Origin: Callaeas wilsoni
Lineage: Eukaryota > Chordata > Aves > Passeriformes > Callaeidae
Direction of reading: 5' to 3'
Length of the DNA: 64,000 bases
NCBI GenBank assembly: GCA_013398955.1
Contig: VWPU01001253.1
Coordinates: 1-64,000, forward strand
Positions 52,481-64,000 of the stretch are shown here, piece after piece. Each line of letters opens with the position of its first letter. Within the stretch, counting starts at the first letter, position 1. Below the pieces are notes generated by a model that saw only the letters and a program-made list of their open reading frames with translations, ran no database searches and was not told the origin of the DNA. A program made the position numbers and the translations under genes.

Positions 52481-52690
52481 CAATGTCACCTACAGCGAGA
52501 AGGTGGCTTATTGGAGCAAAATGCGAGGCATTTTAAACCCATTACGCATCTCCCAGATGCAAATCCAATGCTGGAAAGAGAAAGGCTCTATTAAGACCCG
52601 AAGGCTGACAATTAGATTATAGTCCAATTGCCAGTGGATAATGTGCTAAAAGCTTTCCCATTTAGTGTAACTCCTCGCTGAAAATTATTC
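52480..52690. promoter_or_regulatory. Candidate conserved enhancer about 5 kb upstream of TBX20
   Basis: This is an AT-rich, non-repetitive island between GC-rich stretches. It contains a perfect octamer ATGCAAAT (52557-52564), CAATTAG (52609-52615) and CCAATTG (about 52624-52630). The appearance suits a conserved regulatory element, but conservation cannot be tested from this window alone. Confidence 0.3.
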
Positions 52691-55600
52691 ACACTTTGCG
52701 GGCTGCCGCGCTCCTGAAAGGGAGACGGCTTTGTCCGCGGAGAGCACGAACAGCCGGGTGTAGCTCAACATAGACACACGGACACACGGACAGATACACA
52801 CGCAGGAGGTTTCGCAGCCAGCAGGATCATTAAACACATCCTTCCCGATCCAGAGCCGTGTGGCAAATCTGTGGTACAAGTTTACGAGCGCACTCACAGC
52901 AGCTACAAAGGTGCCAGGATAAGGGCATCCATAGGCGGACAGGCACCTATTCCAACGTGCCATTCTGTGTGTGTGTGTAGCGTGGCTTGTGTATAGCATA
53001 GCTGGGAAGATCGTCTAGCTCTTAAGCTCACATCGCCGCGTCAGCTGGACACAGACTTTAATGTGCCTTCATGTGCAGAAAATACGCTATTTTCCGTATA
53101 AACCTAAAGTTTCTATTTAATGACAGCGATGACATTTTTATTAAAAATAAATATCCGAGTTTAGGTACTCCACAGATTTTTTTTTCGGTTTAAAACTGTC
53201 ATTAAAAGCTGACGAAATTTTCACTAAGGGCTTGAACTCCTAACGCTCTGCAGCTATAATTTGAAGCACCACCAAGCAGTACACGACTTCGGATGTGTTT
53301 AATTCCAATATTGCAAAATCTTTGTCATGGGGTGAGGGGATTTGCAGCCGCCGATCCCGTGCCTGCCCCTGGGGGCGTGGGGACTGTGAGCCTCCATCCC
53401 CGGTGCGGGGACAGGTTCTTGCACCCCCGGGAAGACGATGCTCCACGGCGGCCGGCCAGCACCACGTCCTGCCCCAGGGGAGTCTGCCCTGGACCGGAGG
53501 GCGGTGGAGAGCAAGGTTGGGCTCCCCACGGCGGGATGGGGTAGGCAGAGGCAGCACGGCCTTTCTGACTCTATTCATTGAGGGAACCTCTGCCTCCTTT
53601 CATGTCACACGTACCAAAAATCATGAGCCCTTGTGGTTTTTTAAAGGTATATACATGTAAATAATTAACGCACAAGTTTGTCTTGCTTGGCTTTCCCAAC
53701 ATCACTTAATTGAAAACTAAAGCAAAAGGAGTCATCCTCCCAAACACCCAGAACTGCCAGGACCTATGCAATGCACACAAGGCTTGAAGGGACCAAGCAC
53801 TAGCTTTGGATTTTGGGGTTTAAATCAATAGTCAGAAGTGTTACAAAAAGCCATATTTTTAACACTCTATTTTTATACAACCATTTTATGCTCAATTCTA
53901 AATCAAATCCTTAGGAGCCCTTTCACCTGTTTTGCAGAGTTAGAGGAAATATGAATTAACTGGCAGAATTAAGCAGAAAGGCTGGCTTCTTAGAGAGAAA
54001 GATAAGTTCAGAAAAGCTCCTTCACAGGTTCTAAAAAAGACAATAGAGAACACAAAATTGTCTGTCCAACTTCTTCATGGGAGAGAACTGCATTTCAATG
54101 GCTTGCAAAAGAATCTGTTTGTCTGGTTTCTCTACACAAAAAGTATTACTAATTTCTTTACTCACAAAGCATTTCAGAACACTTCAAAATTTTATAAATC
54201 ATAAAATGTGACTTGTTTACTTAGCAGATGGGAATATTATTCAAGATGAACAAAATGTGCTTGTGTGTACCCTTTTCTCTACACATACATACATCTGCAG
54301 TACCATACACTTAAAATTGTCCAGTGGTGCTTTTCTTAGTTGCTTTCCATGAAACAATACAAGAAACCCATGGTCTGCCACAGCACAAGATTTACTGTAA
54401 GCTGAAACCACTGCTTTGGACCAAAATTTTAGTGGAAAACAAGACTTCTTTATTTCAGTGCTCATTTTAAAGATGTAAAAATTTATGTCAATTATATGGA
54501 AGCAGTTTGCTGGAGCATCGGAAAATCTCTTCTAGTTCCTGACTTTTGAAGTCTCACTGGAGTTAAGATATCCTGACAGGCATATGTCTGTCTGTCTATT
54601 TGTCTGTCCTAGAGATAGGACGGAGCTACTTCTTGACTTTCACCTTGATGATGGAAGTCAGGATGCAGTTCTGGCAGACTGCAAGGACATGATGGCTCTC
54701 TCTCCTTTGATCAGGTACAGTGGTCCACCTGAAATTTTGGGTTTGCAGTTTTCAGGAAAGCTGTCACTCCCATTGTTTATTGGTTAAGGTAAATCTCTGG
54801 CTGGTGTGTGACTTGATTGTGCAGTTGAACCACTTGGAAAATGTTCCTCAAGCTCCTGAAATAATATTTATATCTTCTTTTTTTCTTGTATTTGTGACAG
54901 ATATTTTAAATGAACCTCTTTCATTTTCATTTTCTTTCGGATCTTTTTGTCCTTTTCCTCATTTCACGTTTAGTTTTCATTAAAAAATAATAAATCAGAA
55001 CTTTTGAGCTTTATTAGCAAGTGAGATTAAATAGCTAATTTATTTGCTGTTTGTTTCAGGAAATTGCCTGTTTAAGGAATACTAATAAACAATAAATTGG
55101 CAACTTAGAAGTATTTAGAACAATTTCAGCTAAATAAAGAAGTCTCAAGGAGCATTTATTGATTAAAAAAACCATCAGACTTTACATAGCACTAAAGATG
55201 ATCATGTACACATTTATGACAAAGGGCAAATTTTTCCCTTGACTTTTGCAGCCCTTGGATTGGTAGGAGAGTTTCAGAGTTGCCTGTAACTGCAATATGA
55301 AAATAGGGATAGTAGGAAGTTCTGGGAAGAATAGAAACCTCAACAACTAAGAAAAAAAGTTTCTGGCAAATGTTAAAACTTTTTTTTTTTTTCTTTAAAA
55401 TAGAAGAGTTTGGTTTTGGGTCTCCAGTTCGAGATGTCTTGGGTGTTACTTACTTCATCTAGATTCATAGTTCTTTGCAATTTTTTTGTTGTGTCCAAAG
55501 TTCTGTCCCAAAATATCCAAAGCTAAGAACCTAAAATTAGAGACTGCCTTTGAAACTGCTGATCTCTGCACATTTTCCCTCTGTGAACATACAGAAGTAG

Positions 55601-57494
55601 AATACGCCCAAAGACAATGAGAAAAGAGAATGAGTTTTGCTTTGAGGGGCAGCAGTAGAAAGCATTAAAAGAAGGCTATCAGCCATTTCCCAAAAACTTC
55701 AGTTGTGGTGCTTTTTCCATTTTTGCTCAGTGATATATCTGTCATTTGCATCCACTTCTCCTGGTAGGTGTAAAGAAAAATGATAGTAAAAAAAAAAAGA
55801 AAAAAAGAAAAAAAGTTGAAAAGACAGAAAACAAGGAGGAGTAAGGTGAACATAGAACAAAGAAGGTTTCATTTCTGGCCTAGTGAGCTTGGAAAGTGAG
55901 AAGAAGCGCTCTGGTTTACAACTCCGCCAGCTCATGCAGAGCAGCTTGTAACAGAGCGTGTGATACGGTCTGGGAGCAGCACTGCTGTCACTGAAGAGCT
56001 GCTCCAGCAGCCTTCTGCTGCCTGACGCCTCACAGCCATGATCACAGAAACCCAGAGGGTGCAGATAGGGTCCTGCTGCTGCACCCATCAGGCACCGCAA
56101 ATGGGGCCCGCCAGATATTTCTGGCTTATTCCCAGATGGTAAGGATGGAGGGAGAAGCATTTCCACACCATGGCATGGTGAAAGGCATTGCTTTTGCTTA
56201 TTTTAACAGTATGGGGAACAGGACTGGGCGTGTTCTGGCATAAAAAGGATTTTTTTTTTTAAGCCTGCAATTTTGAAAGCATTTGGGATTAGGGCTTGAA
56301 AAACATATTTCAGTACCCATAACATACCACTGATTTATCTGGCAACAGCTAAGCTTGCAGAGTGAAACTAAGCTTATTTGAAATAATGTGGTCGTAAATA
56401 ACACTGGGGAAAAACAGTTCACGAGTTTGTGTAACTCCCAGCACACACTTTGCTGGAAGGCTGACACCGAGAGGGTTTTCATTTCAGCAGCGTGAAGACA
56501 ATCCTACGAGGTAAGCACTTCCTGCCCTGCCTGCACGGGTTTGCAGGAGAAGCCAGCTTGCTTCCATTAGTTGTATCAAAGTGAGGAAACCAATCAACCT
56601 GGAATTTGCACCATAAAAAGTGGCTACAAGCCAAGTAGGTTGCCATCAGCTTTCAGGTGATCAGAGGTGAAATTATGGCCCCTTTAAAGGTAACAGCTCA
56701 TTTAGCATGGATCAGAGAAGAGCTTGAACCAATATTTCACTTCAACCTTACCAAGAATTTTTGGCTGGTTTTAGAGCTTAACTTATTGTTGACCATAGTA
56801 CAGTATTCATGGTTGATCTTAAAACCTTCACCAATAATGAGTGCAGTAATGAAAATACAAATAAATTAGGCTTCTGGGTGACATAGAAACTAGCATTGCC
56901 CTATGACAGACATGAGATTATAACAGTTTATATTTAATATAAGTGAGTGTGTAGTTTTTGCTAAAGAAGAACCTTTATGATCTTGTAGTCCTCAAATCTG
57001 GCAGTTTAAAATATAGCTAGACAAGAGTAAGTGATGTGTTAACCTCAAGCATTCTTGCAGGATACAAAGTTGAGCTGGGTTTTTTGAGATACAGGAAAGG
57101 TTAACAAAATTTGACAGAATAGTTACTGCTGTTACTATGAAACACAAATGAAACTCAACTAATCAGATAATACCTTGCTGTTTGTGCTGAAGAAATAACC
57201 AAGAAATACAACCATGGATATAGTTTACAAATGGGTATAGGTCATGTACATTGGATATCTCAGGGATAAAAACAAGCAGAATTAAAAAGGTGTGAGAGCA
57301 GCTCCTTTCCAACAGAAAAGAGACAACACTTACTATCTATCATGCATCTTATTTTTTTCCATAGCAGAAATATCAGCTTTCCTGGGCTTTTATTTAGATG
57401 ATCTTTGGTTACACAAGGCCTGAACTACATTTGCATCTCAGTGTGCTCCTTTGGCCCAGCATAAGGGATGTAAATAGGGAGCTTTTTAAAAAAA
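52691..57494. other. Intergenic sequence upstream of TBX20, no gene recognised
   Basis: A last GC-rich patch lies at about 53340-53540; the rest is AT-rich. Low-complexity runs occur at 55379-55392 (T) and 55788-55815 (A with G). No coding or RNA gene is recognised. Confidence 0.65.
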
Positions 57495-58440
57495 TATAGA
57501 ATCATTTAGGTTGGAAAAGACCTCCAAAATCATCAAGTCCAACCTTTGGCTGATCATCACCTTGTCAACTAAACCATAGCACTATGTCCCATTTCCAGCC
57601 ATTTCTTAAACACTTCCAGGGCTGGTAACTCCACTGCCTCACAGTCCATTCCAAGGCTTGACAATCCCTCCCATGAAAAAAATTCCTCCTGATGCCCAAA
57701 CCGAATTTCTTCTGGTGCAGCTTGACGCTGTGTCCTCTTGTCCTGTCACTGGCTGTTTGGGAGAAGAGACTGACCCTCACATTGCTACAATCTTCTGTCA
57801 GGCAGCTGGAGAGAGTGATAAAGTCACCCCTGAGCCTCCACTTGTCTCATTTGATTTACTCTCTTTAGACTCTTCACCAGCTTTGTTGCCCTTCTCCGGA
57901 CATGCTCCAGGACCTCAACGTTTTTCTTGTAGTGAGGGGCACAGAACTGGACACAATACGCGAGGTGTGGCCTCACCAGTGCTGAGTACAGAGGGAAAAT
58001 CACATCTCTGGTCCTGACGGTTCCACTATTTTTTATACAAGCCAGGATAACTGGGCACTGTGCCGGCTCATGTTCAGCTGGCTGTTGACCAGCACCTTCA
58101 GTTCCTTTTCTGCTGGGCAGCGTTCCAGCCACTCCTCCCCAGGTTTGTAGTGCTACATGGGTTTTTGCTGTGAGCCAAGTGCAGGACCCAGCACTTCACC
58201 TTATTGAGCCTCACACCATTGGCCTCAGCCCGTTGATCCAGTCTGTTCAGACTCCTCTGCAGAACCTTCCGATCCTCCAGCAGATCAACATTCCTGCCCA
58301 ACTTAGCGTCATCTACGAAGGGTACACTACGGAGGGTGCACTCAAGCCCCTTGTCCAGATCATCAATAGAGGTATTAAACAGGACTGGCCCCAATACTGA
58401 GCCTTAGGGAACCCCACCAGTGACTGCTGGGCAGGAGAGA
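57495..58440 (-). mobile_element. CR1 LINE, 5'-truncated copy with RT C-terminal region (degenerate)
   Basis: Read on the minus strand this is a CR1 3' portion of about 0.95 kb. It contains the reverse-transcriptase stretch GSVLGPVLFN (preceded by a stop in place of Gln in GVPQG), the catalytic-box variant FVDDAKLG (usual FADDTKLG), [13 protein letters not shown], then [20 protein letters not shown], and the 3' tail ending at TAGAATCATTTAGGTTGG on the plus strand. Frameshifts and stops show that it is dead. The 5' edge near 58440 is uncertain. Confidence 0.92.
58098..58435 (-). pseudogene. CR1 reverse-transcriptase fragment
   Basis: This part of the CR1 copy covers the RT palm. GPVLFN and FVDDAKLG are visible, with the two catalytic Asp residues retained. 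A stop codon interrupts the conserved GVPQG motif just upstream, and the frame is lost before the C-terminal part. It is non-functional. Confidence 0.8.
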
Positions 58441-61400
58441 TTCCTCTTGTGCAAGGTGACCATCAGTGGAAAAAGACAGCTCACTCCTCCTCCACTCACC
58501 ACTGCCCTGAGTGTGCCTGCTAGGATACTGCAAGGACTTTGGAGCAGGATTTGGCCTTTCTCTCTGTCCAGAGTCACTCAATACACCCAAATCCTGCCAC
58601 AACATAGTTAGTGATTAGTAGCCAAGGCAGCCCTGTGTTACACTAGAGGCTGACTAGCCTCTTTGTCTTCCCCTGTAACCACTGCTGAGGGCTGGGAGCA
58701 ACTTATTTTGCCTCCATGGTAGTCTCCTAAATTTAAGGTTAAACGTTTTGTCTTTTTTTCTTTAAGAGATATTTTTGTAATGAAAATCAGCCTGAAGTCA
58801 TAGGCTTTAATTCCATCTGTACGTGGATTTCAAAGTAAAAAAATATATATTTGTCAAATTAAAAAATACCTTTAATTAACTGAAACATTTTTCCAATAAT
58901 GGAAATTATTATTTAAAACAGGTTAAAATAGTATATTTCAAGTTAAGAAATATGTTTTACATTGTCACTTTTTGGCAAATTTAGGATTTGGTCAAGAGCT
59001 TAGGCGTCGCACAAGTGGAAATGAGTGGGTTCTCTTTAAAAGTCCATGTTATCACCCCTTTTCATATACCTGAGTTCACATCCCTCTTTCTGTTACAGAA
59101 GCTCTTGAGCAAGTATGGAGTACAGAAACCTGTCATGCAAATTTCAATTTCAGAGACAGCTACCAAAGTACAGTACAAGAAATTTTTTTTTTTTTTTCCT
59201 TTCTAACACCAGGAATGCTTTGGATACCAGTGCTAAGACAAGCCTTGTCTCTCAGGTTTGAAACACTTGGATCTAAGTGATCATGTTGAAAGTGATATTC
59301 ACCTTCGTATAGTGTACAAAATACTAAAACTATCAACTGTGATTAGCATGGATCCCCTAAAAAGGCCTAGAATAAATGAGAATTGAAAAGAGAATTCCCT
59401 TTAGTCTACTAGAATAAATTATATGGATTTACTAAGCAGATAGTAAAACCAAGGCTGGCACTGTAAAAGAAAGATAATAGTGCACAGTAAGGCTGTAGGA
59501 GGGATAAGAGGGGGAAAGTTGGGACATAATTTAGTGAGTACTTTAAAACAGGTGTTTTATGTCAAAAAAGGAAACCCAAGGTTAATTCTGGCAAAATAAA
59601 CAGACGTATAGACATATCGGATATTTGGTATTGGAAAAAAAACTAAGACCAAAGGTTTCAGAGTGAGAGAGAAAAAATTTAGTGCTAAGTCCCAGGGATG
59701 GAAATGCTATGAAGAATGAGTGGCTTAAGCACAGCTAAACTTTTACAGCCATAATGACAGCTTTGTACCTCAGGTGGTGCCTCCACCCTTCCTTGGCAAT
59801 GCCACAATTGACCTTGATCAGTACAATGTGGTAACTAGAACAAAAGGTCAGAATTAACTGGTCTTAGGCTCTAGCCCACAACTGCAACTGCTCTACGTTC
59901 CTGCTTTGCTTTGCCCAAACCTGAGTGCAGTGATACCAACCCGCTGCAGAAAAGGCATCAGAGTCTGCTGATTAAAAGCACCACCTAGAGAGATGGTGTT
60001 AGTACTGCCTATAAAACAGGGCACTTGGGAAGGCACCTTGATTTGTACACTCTCTCTGAGCTTTCACAAAGAAAATAGAGTCTATTTTTAAACCCGACCT
60101 TTCTACCCACCAACAGCTAATGACACAATCATATTCAATTAGGTCAGATTTCAAAGAGGTTTTAAAATATTTTTGTTAGCAAAGAAACCAATACTTGAAC
60201 TCTTTATTTTCTCGGTTCAGTTTCAAAGAGTTGTGTGCCTTTTGCACTGATGTGTTCCTAGGCATTGGGAAGAGAGGTTCTATGTTTAACATGCACTCAC
60301 GTTTCCAGTGGAAGAAAGACTGCATGAAATCTGTCACTTAATATCTGAAACCTGCATGGTTTCCTTTTCTTCAGTTTGACAGGGGAGATTATGCCCACAA
60401 ATAAACATTCCCAATAGTATATTTGGGCTCTTACCACTTGGCATCTGTCAAACAACTTGCCATCAGCTTTCTAAAATTGACAGTTTCAGTAGATTTCTGC
60501 TAAATGTTGAAAAATAGTTTTGCTGACCTCTTCTTTGTTGAAGATTCAGACACCAGCTGAGGCAGCTGTCCAGTCTGCAGTATGATATAAGAGAAGAGGA
60601 ATTAACCCAACAGCAATTGAATTTGGAAATGTCTTTAGAGAAACTACCGACTGCTGCAGAAAAAGGAGTATTACTTAGTTCTGCTGTCACTAAAATGGAT
60701 GACATCTGCTAATCTACAGTGACTGATCCTTCTCTAATGTGTGACCTGAGCACTAGAGAGCTGAATGGGTGCAGACCAGTCACAAGCACAACACAATGGT
60801 CACCATCACTTTGCTCGTCTTCTCCACTAAAAACTGAGTAAATACAGTTTTGAATAACATTTTAACCTTGTTATTTCTTGTCTATTTCTGGACCTTGCTC
60901 TTTTGCCTTAAAATTTGTGTCTGTTGTGCTTTCCGTGATGGTGGAATTAGAGGGGGAGCATGCACTCTTCCCACCAACAGTGGTGTAGCTGGTAGCAATG
61001 GTGGGACTGGAGATGCAGCCACTTAGCAGAGAGTATCCATGTCAAATGTATCCATGTCACTTACCCTGTTTTTGTTCTGTTAACACAAATGTGCATTCTT
61101 AAAGATGCATCATGTTGAAATCCAGAGAACCAATTGTCATGGAAATGAGAGGGCTTTCATGGAAAATCAAGAACCAAAATAATCAACTTTTGAGTGCATC
61201 TGAAACACGTTAGGGAGAGATGCATGGGCTACAGAGGTAGAGAAGGAAGGTTGTGCATTAGAGAAAGAGAGGAAGTGAAAACCATCTTTTCTTTTTCCTG
61301 TCTTTTTTTCAACAAAAGAATTTTCAGTTTTTTCAGGCACTGCCTAACTCATCTGAATGCTATCTCATGTCATCACTGGCAGCCTACAGTCCTTGACATC

Positions 61401-64000
61401 TGTAACTCACTTTGGTTCTCATTTTACCTTTAGATTTTTTTTTTATTTTAAAGAAAAGCAGTTTCTGCTGTGAAATGCTAGCTCTTTTTCAGAGCACATA
61501 AATGTTGACATAAAGCTGAAACATTGTCATATTCAGCCCCCCGACCCAGAGGAGTTAATAAACAGTGATCATTCTGCAGTGTTCTTCTTGTGGTGTGTCA
61601 CTGTTGTACACTCTTAAGCCACTATTTAGATGGATCTTTGCTAACATAGAGCTGCTGGACTTAGCCCAGCTGTCCACAGGAAACATGCCATGCACCATCC
61701 AGCAAAGATGGGGTCATTCCATCAGTTAACCATATTCCTTAACTTAGTTCTTGATATCTTAAAATAACCTCCCCTCAAAGCCGTAAATCAGGGGGGAAGG
61801 ATTGTAACAAACTTTTGCAGCCAAACTCAGAGTAAATTACATTAATGGGCTGTTTATAATCCAGTCACATCATCTTTGTTGACTCATACTATGACACCAG
61901 AAGCTGCAGTTCCTTGCTAGGCTCTTTACCTTGGTCCTTCAATGTGCCTGTTAATTAACAGGTAGTGGGGACATGAAACCTACTTATCACCATCTGTCTC
62001 TAGTAAAGAAGAGGCAGTCCTGACCAAAGCACTGGTACTTTGAATCTCCTGGCGGGGGAAGGAAGGGACATGAGAGGCATAACAGAGCTGATGAAACTTT
62101 GAGGACACTGGTGCAGGCTTTTCCTGTGAAAGGAAAGACTTCATAGCTGGCTCTGCATATGGAACCCAGATTTTACAAAAGCTGGGTTCCCTTCTTAAGA
62201 AGAAAGACAGAAACCAGATTTACTATCTGTTCAGCAGATTTGATATTAATATGCCCCACTGATACCAAATAACTTAAGACATGTCTAGGTGAGTTCCTTT
62301 TTGAAGGCTTACAGTGAAGCTCCTAACAAACTTGTTTAGTCATCCATATGCTAGGGAGTGGAAGAGGTGTAAACTATGATATATGAGATAGTAGCACATG
62401 CAAAACAACTAGATATAATTTTGCCTCCTCTGGTATCATTTGAATTTACTAATTTTTTTTTGTTTGGTTCGTTTGGGTTTTTGCTGGTTGTTTTTATTAA
62501 CAGTAACTTATAACAAATGAAACCTGTGTAATCAAAGCAAGGAAGAACACGTTGGAACTCACAAAACTCCATGTGTTGGGATACCAGAGCAGTTGCTGAG
62601 GCTCAAGGAGCAAGACTGCTGGTACATCTACCCCATGCTCAGTTTGCTGGGAACCAGGCTATTCCTCAATGATGCAGTGGAGCAGCAGTATGTGCAAATT
62701 TAGGTGCAGTTTCTTAGTTGCATGTATTGAAGGGGACATAAAGAAATACTTTTATTAGTAGTAGAAAGTAGTAGAACCTATGAAAGCTGGTTACCCACGA
62801 ATTTATGTCTTGTGATAAAGTTTGCTATATCATTAATTTTCTAATAAGAAAATCAAGCCATGCTGCAATTCTTCCATGAATGGAAGTATAAAGAGAATTC
62901 TGGCCTTATATATTAGTCTGTCTATGGTCACAAAACTAGTAGACATTGAAATTCATTGACATCCTGTCCTTTTTTCCAAATTAAATTGAAATTACCCAAG
63001 TAGTTCAGAAGTTTTGTTGGAGAAGGGGTGGGATAGGCAGAATCGTTTCAACCTTGTTTCCTTAAGGAGACCAGTTTTGAGAAACAGGCTACAAACAGAG
63101 CTCCCTCATGGAAATATCACAACAATGAAGCATATCTGTTTTGTGTTACACAAACAAAGACAGTGCTCTGGGGTCAAAAACTCTGAGAGACATTAAGACG
63201 TCTTGCAAACTGTCCGTGTGTTCAGTGTTGAAGATGAAGATCCTGGAGGTGAATCATCAGATTAGACCTCCCTCAATTAAAAGAGAGCAAAAATTAATTG
63301 CACAGCATCCACATCAGGTGAGTACTGGAAGAAAAAGAAGCAAAAGACCCATCAGGCATGCCAAGGGAAAAAATCCTGACTGTTGGTTCCCCATTGTTTC
63401 ATATCCTACACTTCTGGGGAGCAGACCAGGCAGTGTTAATAAGCTAAACACACTATACTTCAGGAACTTTCCCTGCTTTTGCAGCTTGACCCGCATCTGG
63501 TTTAAAAAAAAAAGAAAAAGATAAAAAAACCCAGTATATGTGGGAATATTTTGCCCTTGGCAGCAGTGAAGAAACCCATATAAATTATCTAATATGTCGG
63601 CAGATTGTTAGCAGCAGACGTGACCCCAATTGGGTGGGTACTGCATCTATGCAGAAGTATAGTGGTACGGAGAGGAACATAACAAGAACCAGGCTGAGCT
63701 GCTGCATGGCTCACGTGGAGAAGGGCTTTCTTTGCAGTCACTGTGATGTGTCAAGGAAGTGGAGCCTTTTGTGAGTCAGCAGCAGCAGAATCACTAACGT
63801 TCCCTCAGAGGGACACTGCCGAAATGGCTAACAGACCTGAACCAAGCTGTAAAGGATGAAAAAGACACTATTATATCATCTGAAACCTTCCCATGTGAGA
63901 GATGGGAAGCCTTTACTCACTCTCTGGTTTTAAATGGAGCTTTAGAGCATTTGGTAATCAAATCTGCTTTTCTTTTCCTCCTCGCAAAAGTCCTCAGAGC
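58441..64000. other. Intergenic sequence, no gene recognised
   Basis: Mostly AT-rich unique DNA with a few homopolymers (59180-59198 T, 63503-63527 A-rich). No exon, RNA gene or further transposon is recognised to the end of the window. Confidence 0.65.

Noticed and set aside
52964..52978. GT dinucleotide run as a possible Z-DNA regulatory element
   Set aside because: Only about six to seven units, too short to be more than ordinary background.

Overview
This is vertebrate genomic DNA, most likely from a bird. It holds one confidently identifiable protein gene, the cardiac T-box transcription factor TBX20, complete on the minus strand in eight coding exons spread over about 34 kb (47740 down to 13476). 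The avian call rests on CR1-type non-LTR retrotransposon pieces with the typical bird CR1 3' end, on compact introns, and on the TBX20 protein. The exact species cannot be told.

Joining the eight exons at consensus splice sites gives an open frame of 1323 nt, or 440 residues plus stop, with every junction in phase. The N-terminus carries an eh1-like Groucho/TLE docking motif, the T-box spans about residues 103-284, and a Ser/Pro/Tyr-rich C-terminal domain ends in MTPFV. The start codon lies in a GC-rich CpG island (about 47430-48310) with a GC box, an inverted CCAAT box and a CRE-like half-site. An interrupted CAG/CAA repeat sits about 240 bp upstream of the ATG. A second CpG-rich block covers exon 2 and part of intron 1. 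The last exon is followed by a probable 3'UTR of about 1.8 kb, ending near the first canonical polyadenylation signal at 11681-11686.

Region by region: 1-120 is the edge of a CpG-rich block that may belong to a neighbouring gene outside the window. 121-11660 is AT-rich intergenic sequence with two small tandem duplications and an old CR1-like fragment. 11680-47740 is TBX20. 47741-52500 is GC-rich promoter and upstream sequence with further CpG-rich patches. 52500-64000 is AT-rich intergenic sequence with a degenerate minus-strand CR1 copy that still shows reverse-transcriptase motifs. A second CR1 copy lies in intron 7, antisense to the gene.

I found no tRNA, rRNA, CRISPR array, DNA transposon with terminal repeats, or provirus. 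I did not find an undescribed multi-gene system; this is an ordinary vertebrate developmental-gene locus. The points most worth checking are a stop codon formed exactly at the exon 6 donor (a likely route to a short TBX20 isoform), an in-frame alternative N-terminus reading from intron 1 into exon 2, the promoter-proximal CAG/CAA tract, and candidate conserved enhancers in intron 5 and about 5 kb upstream.
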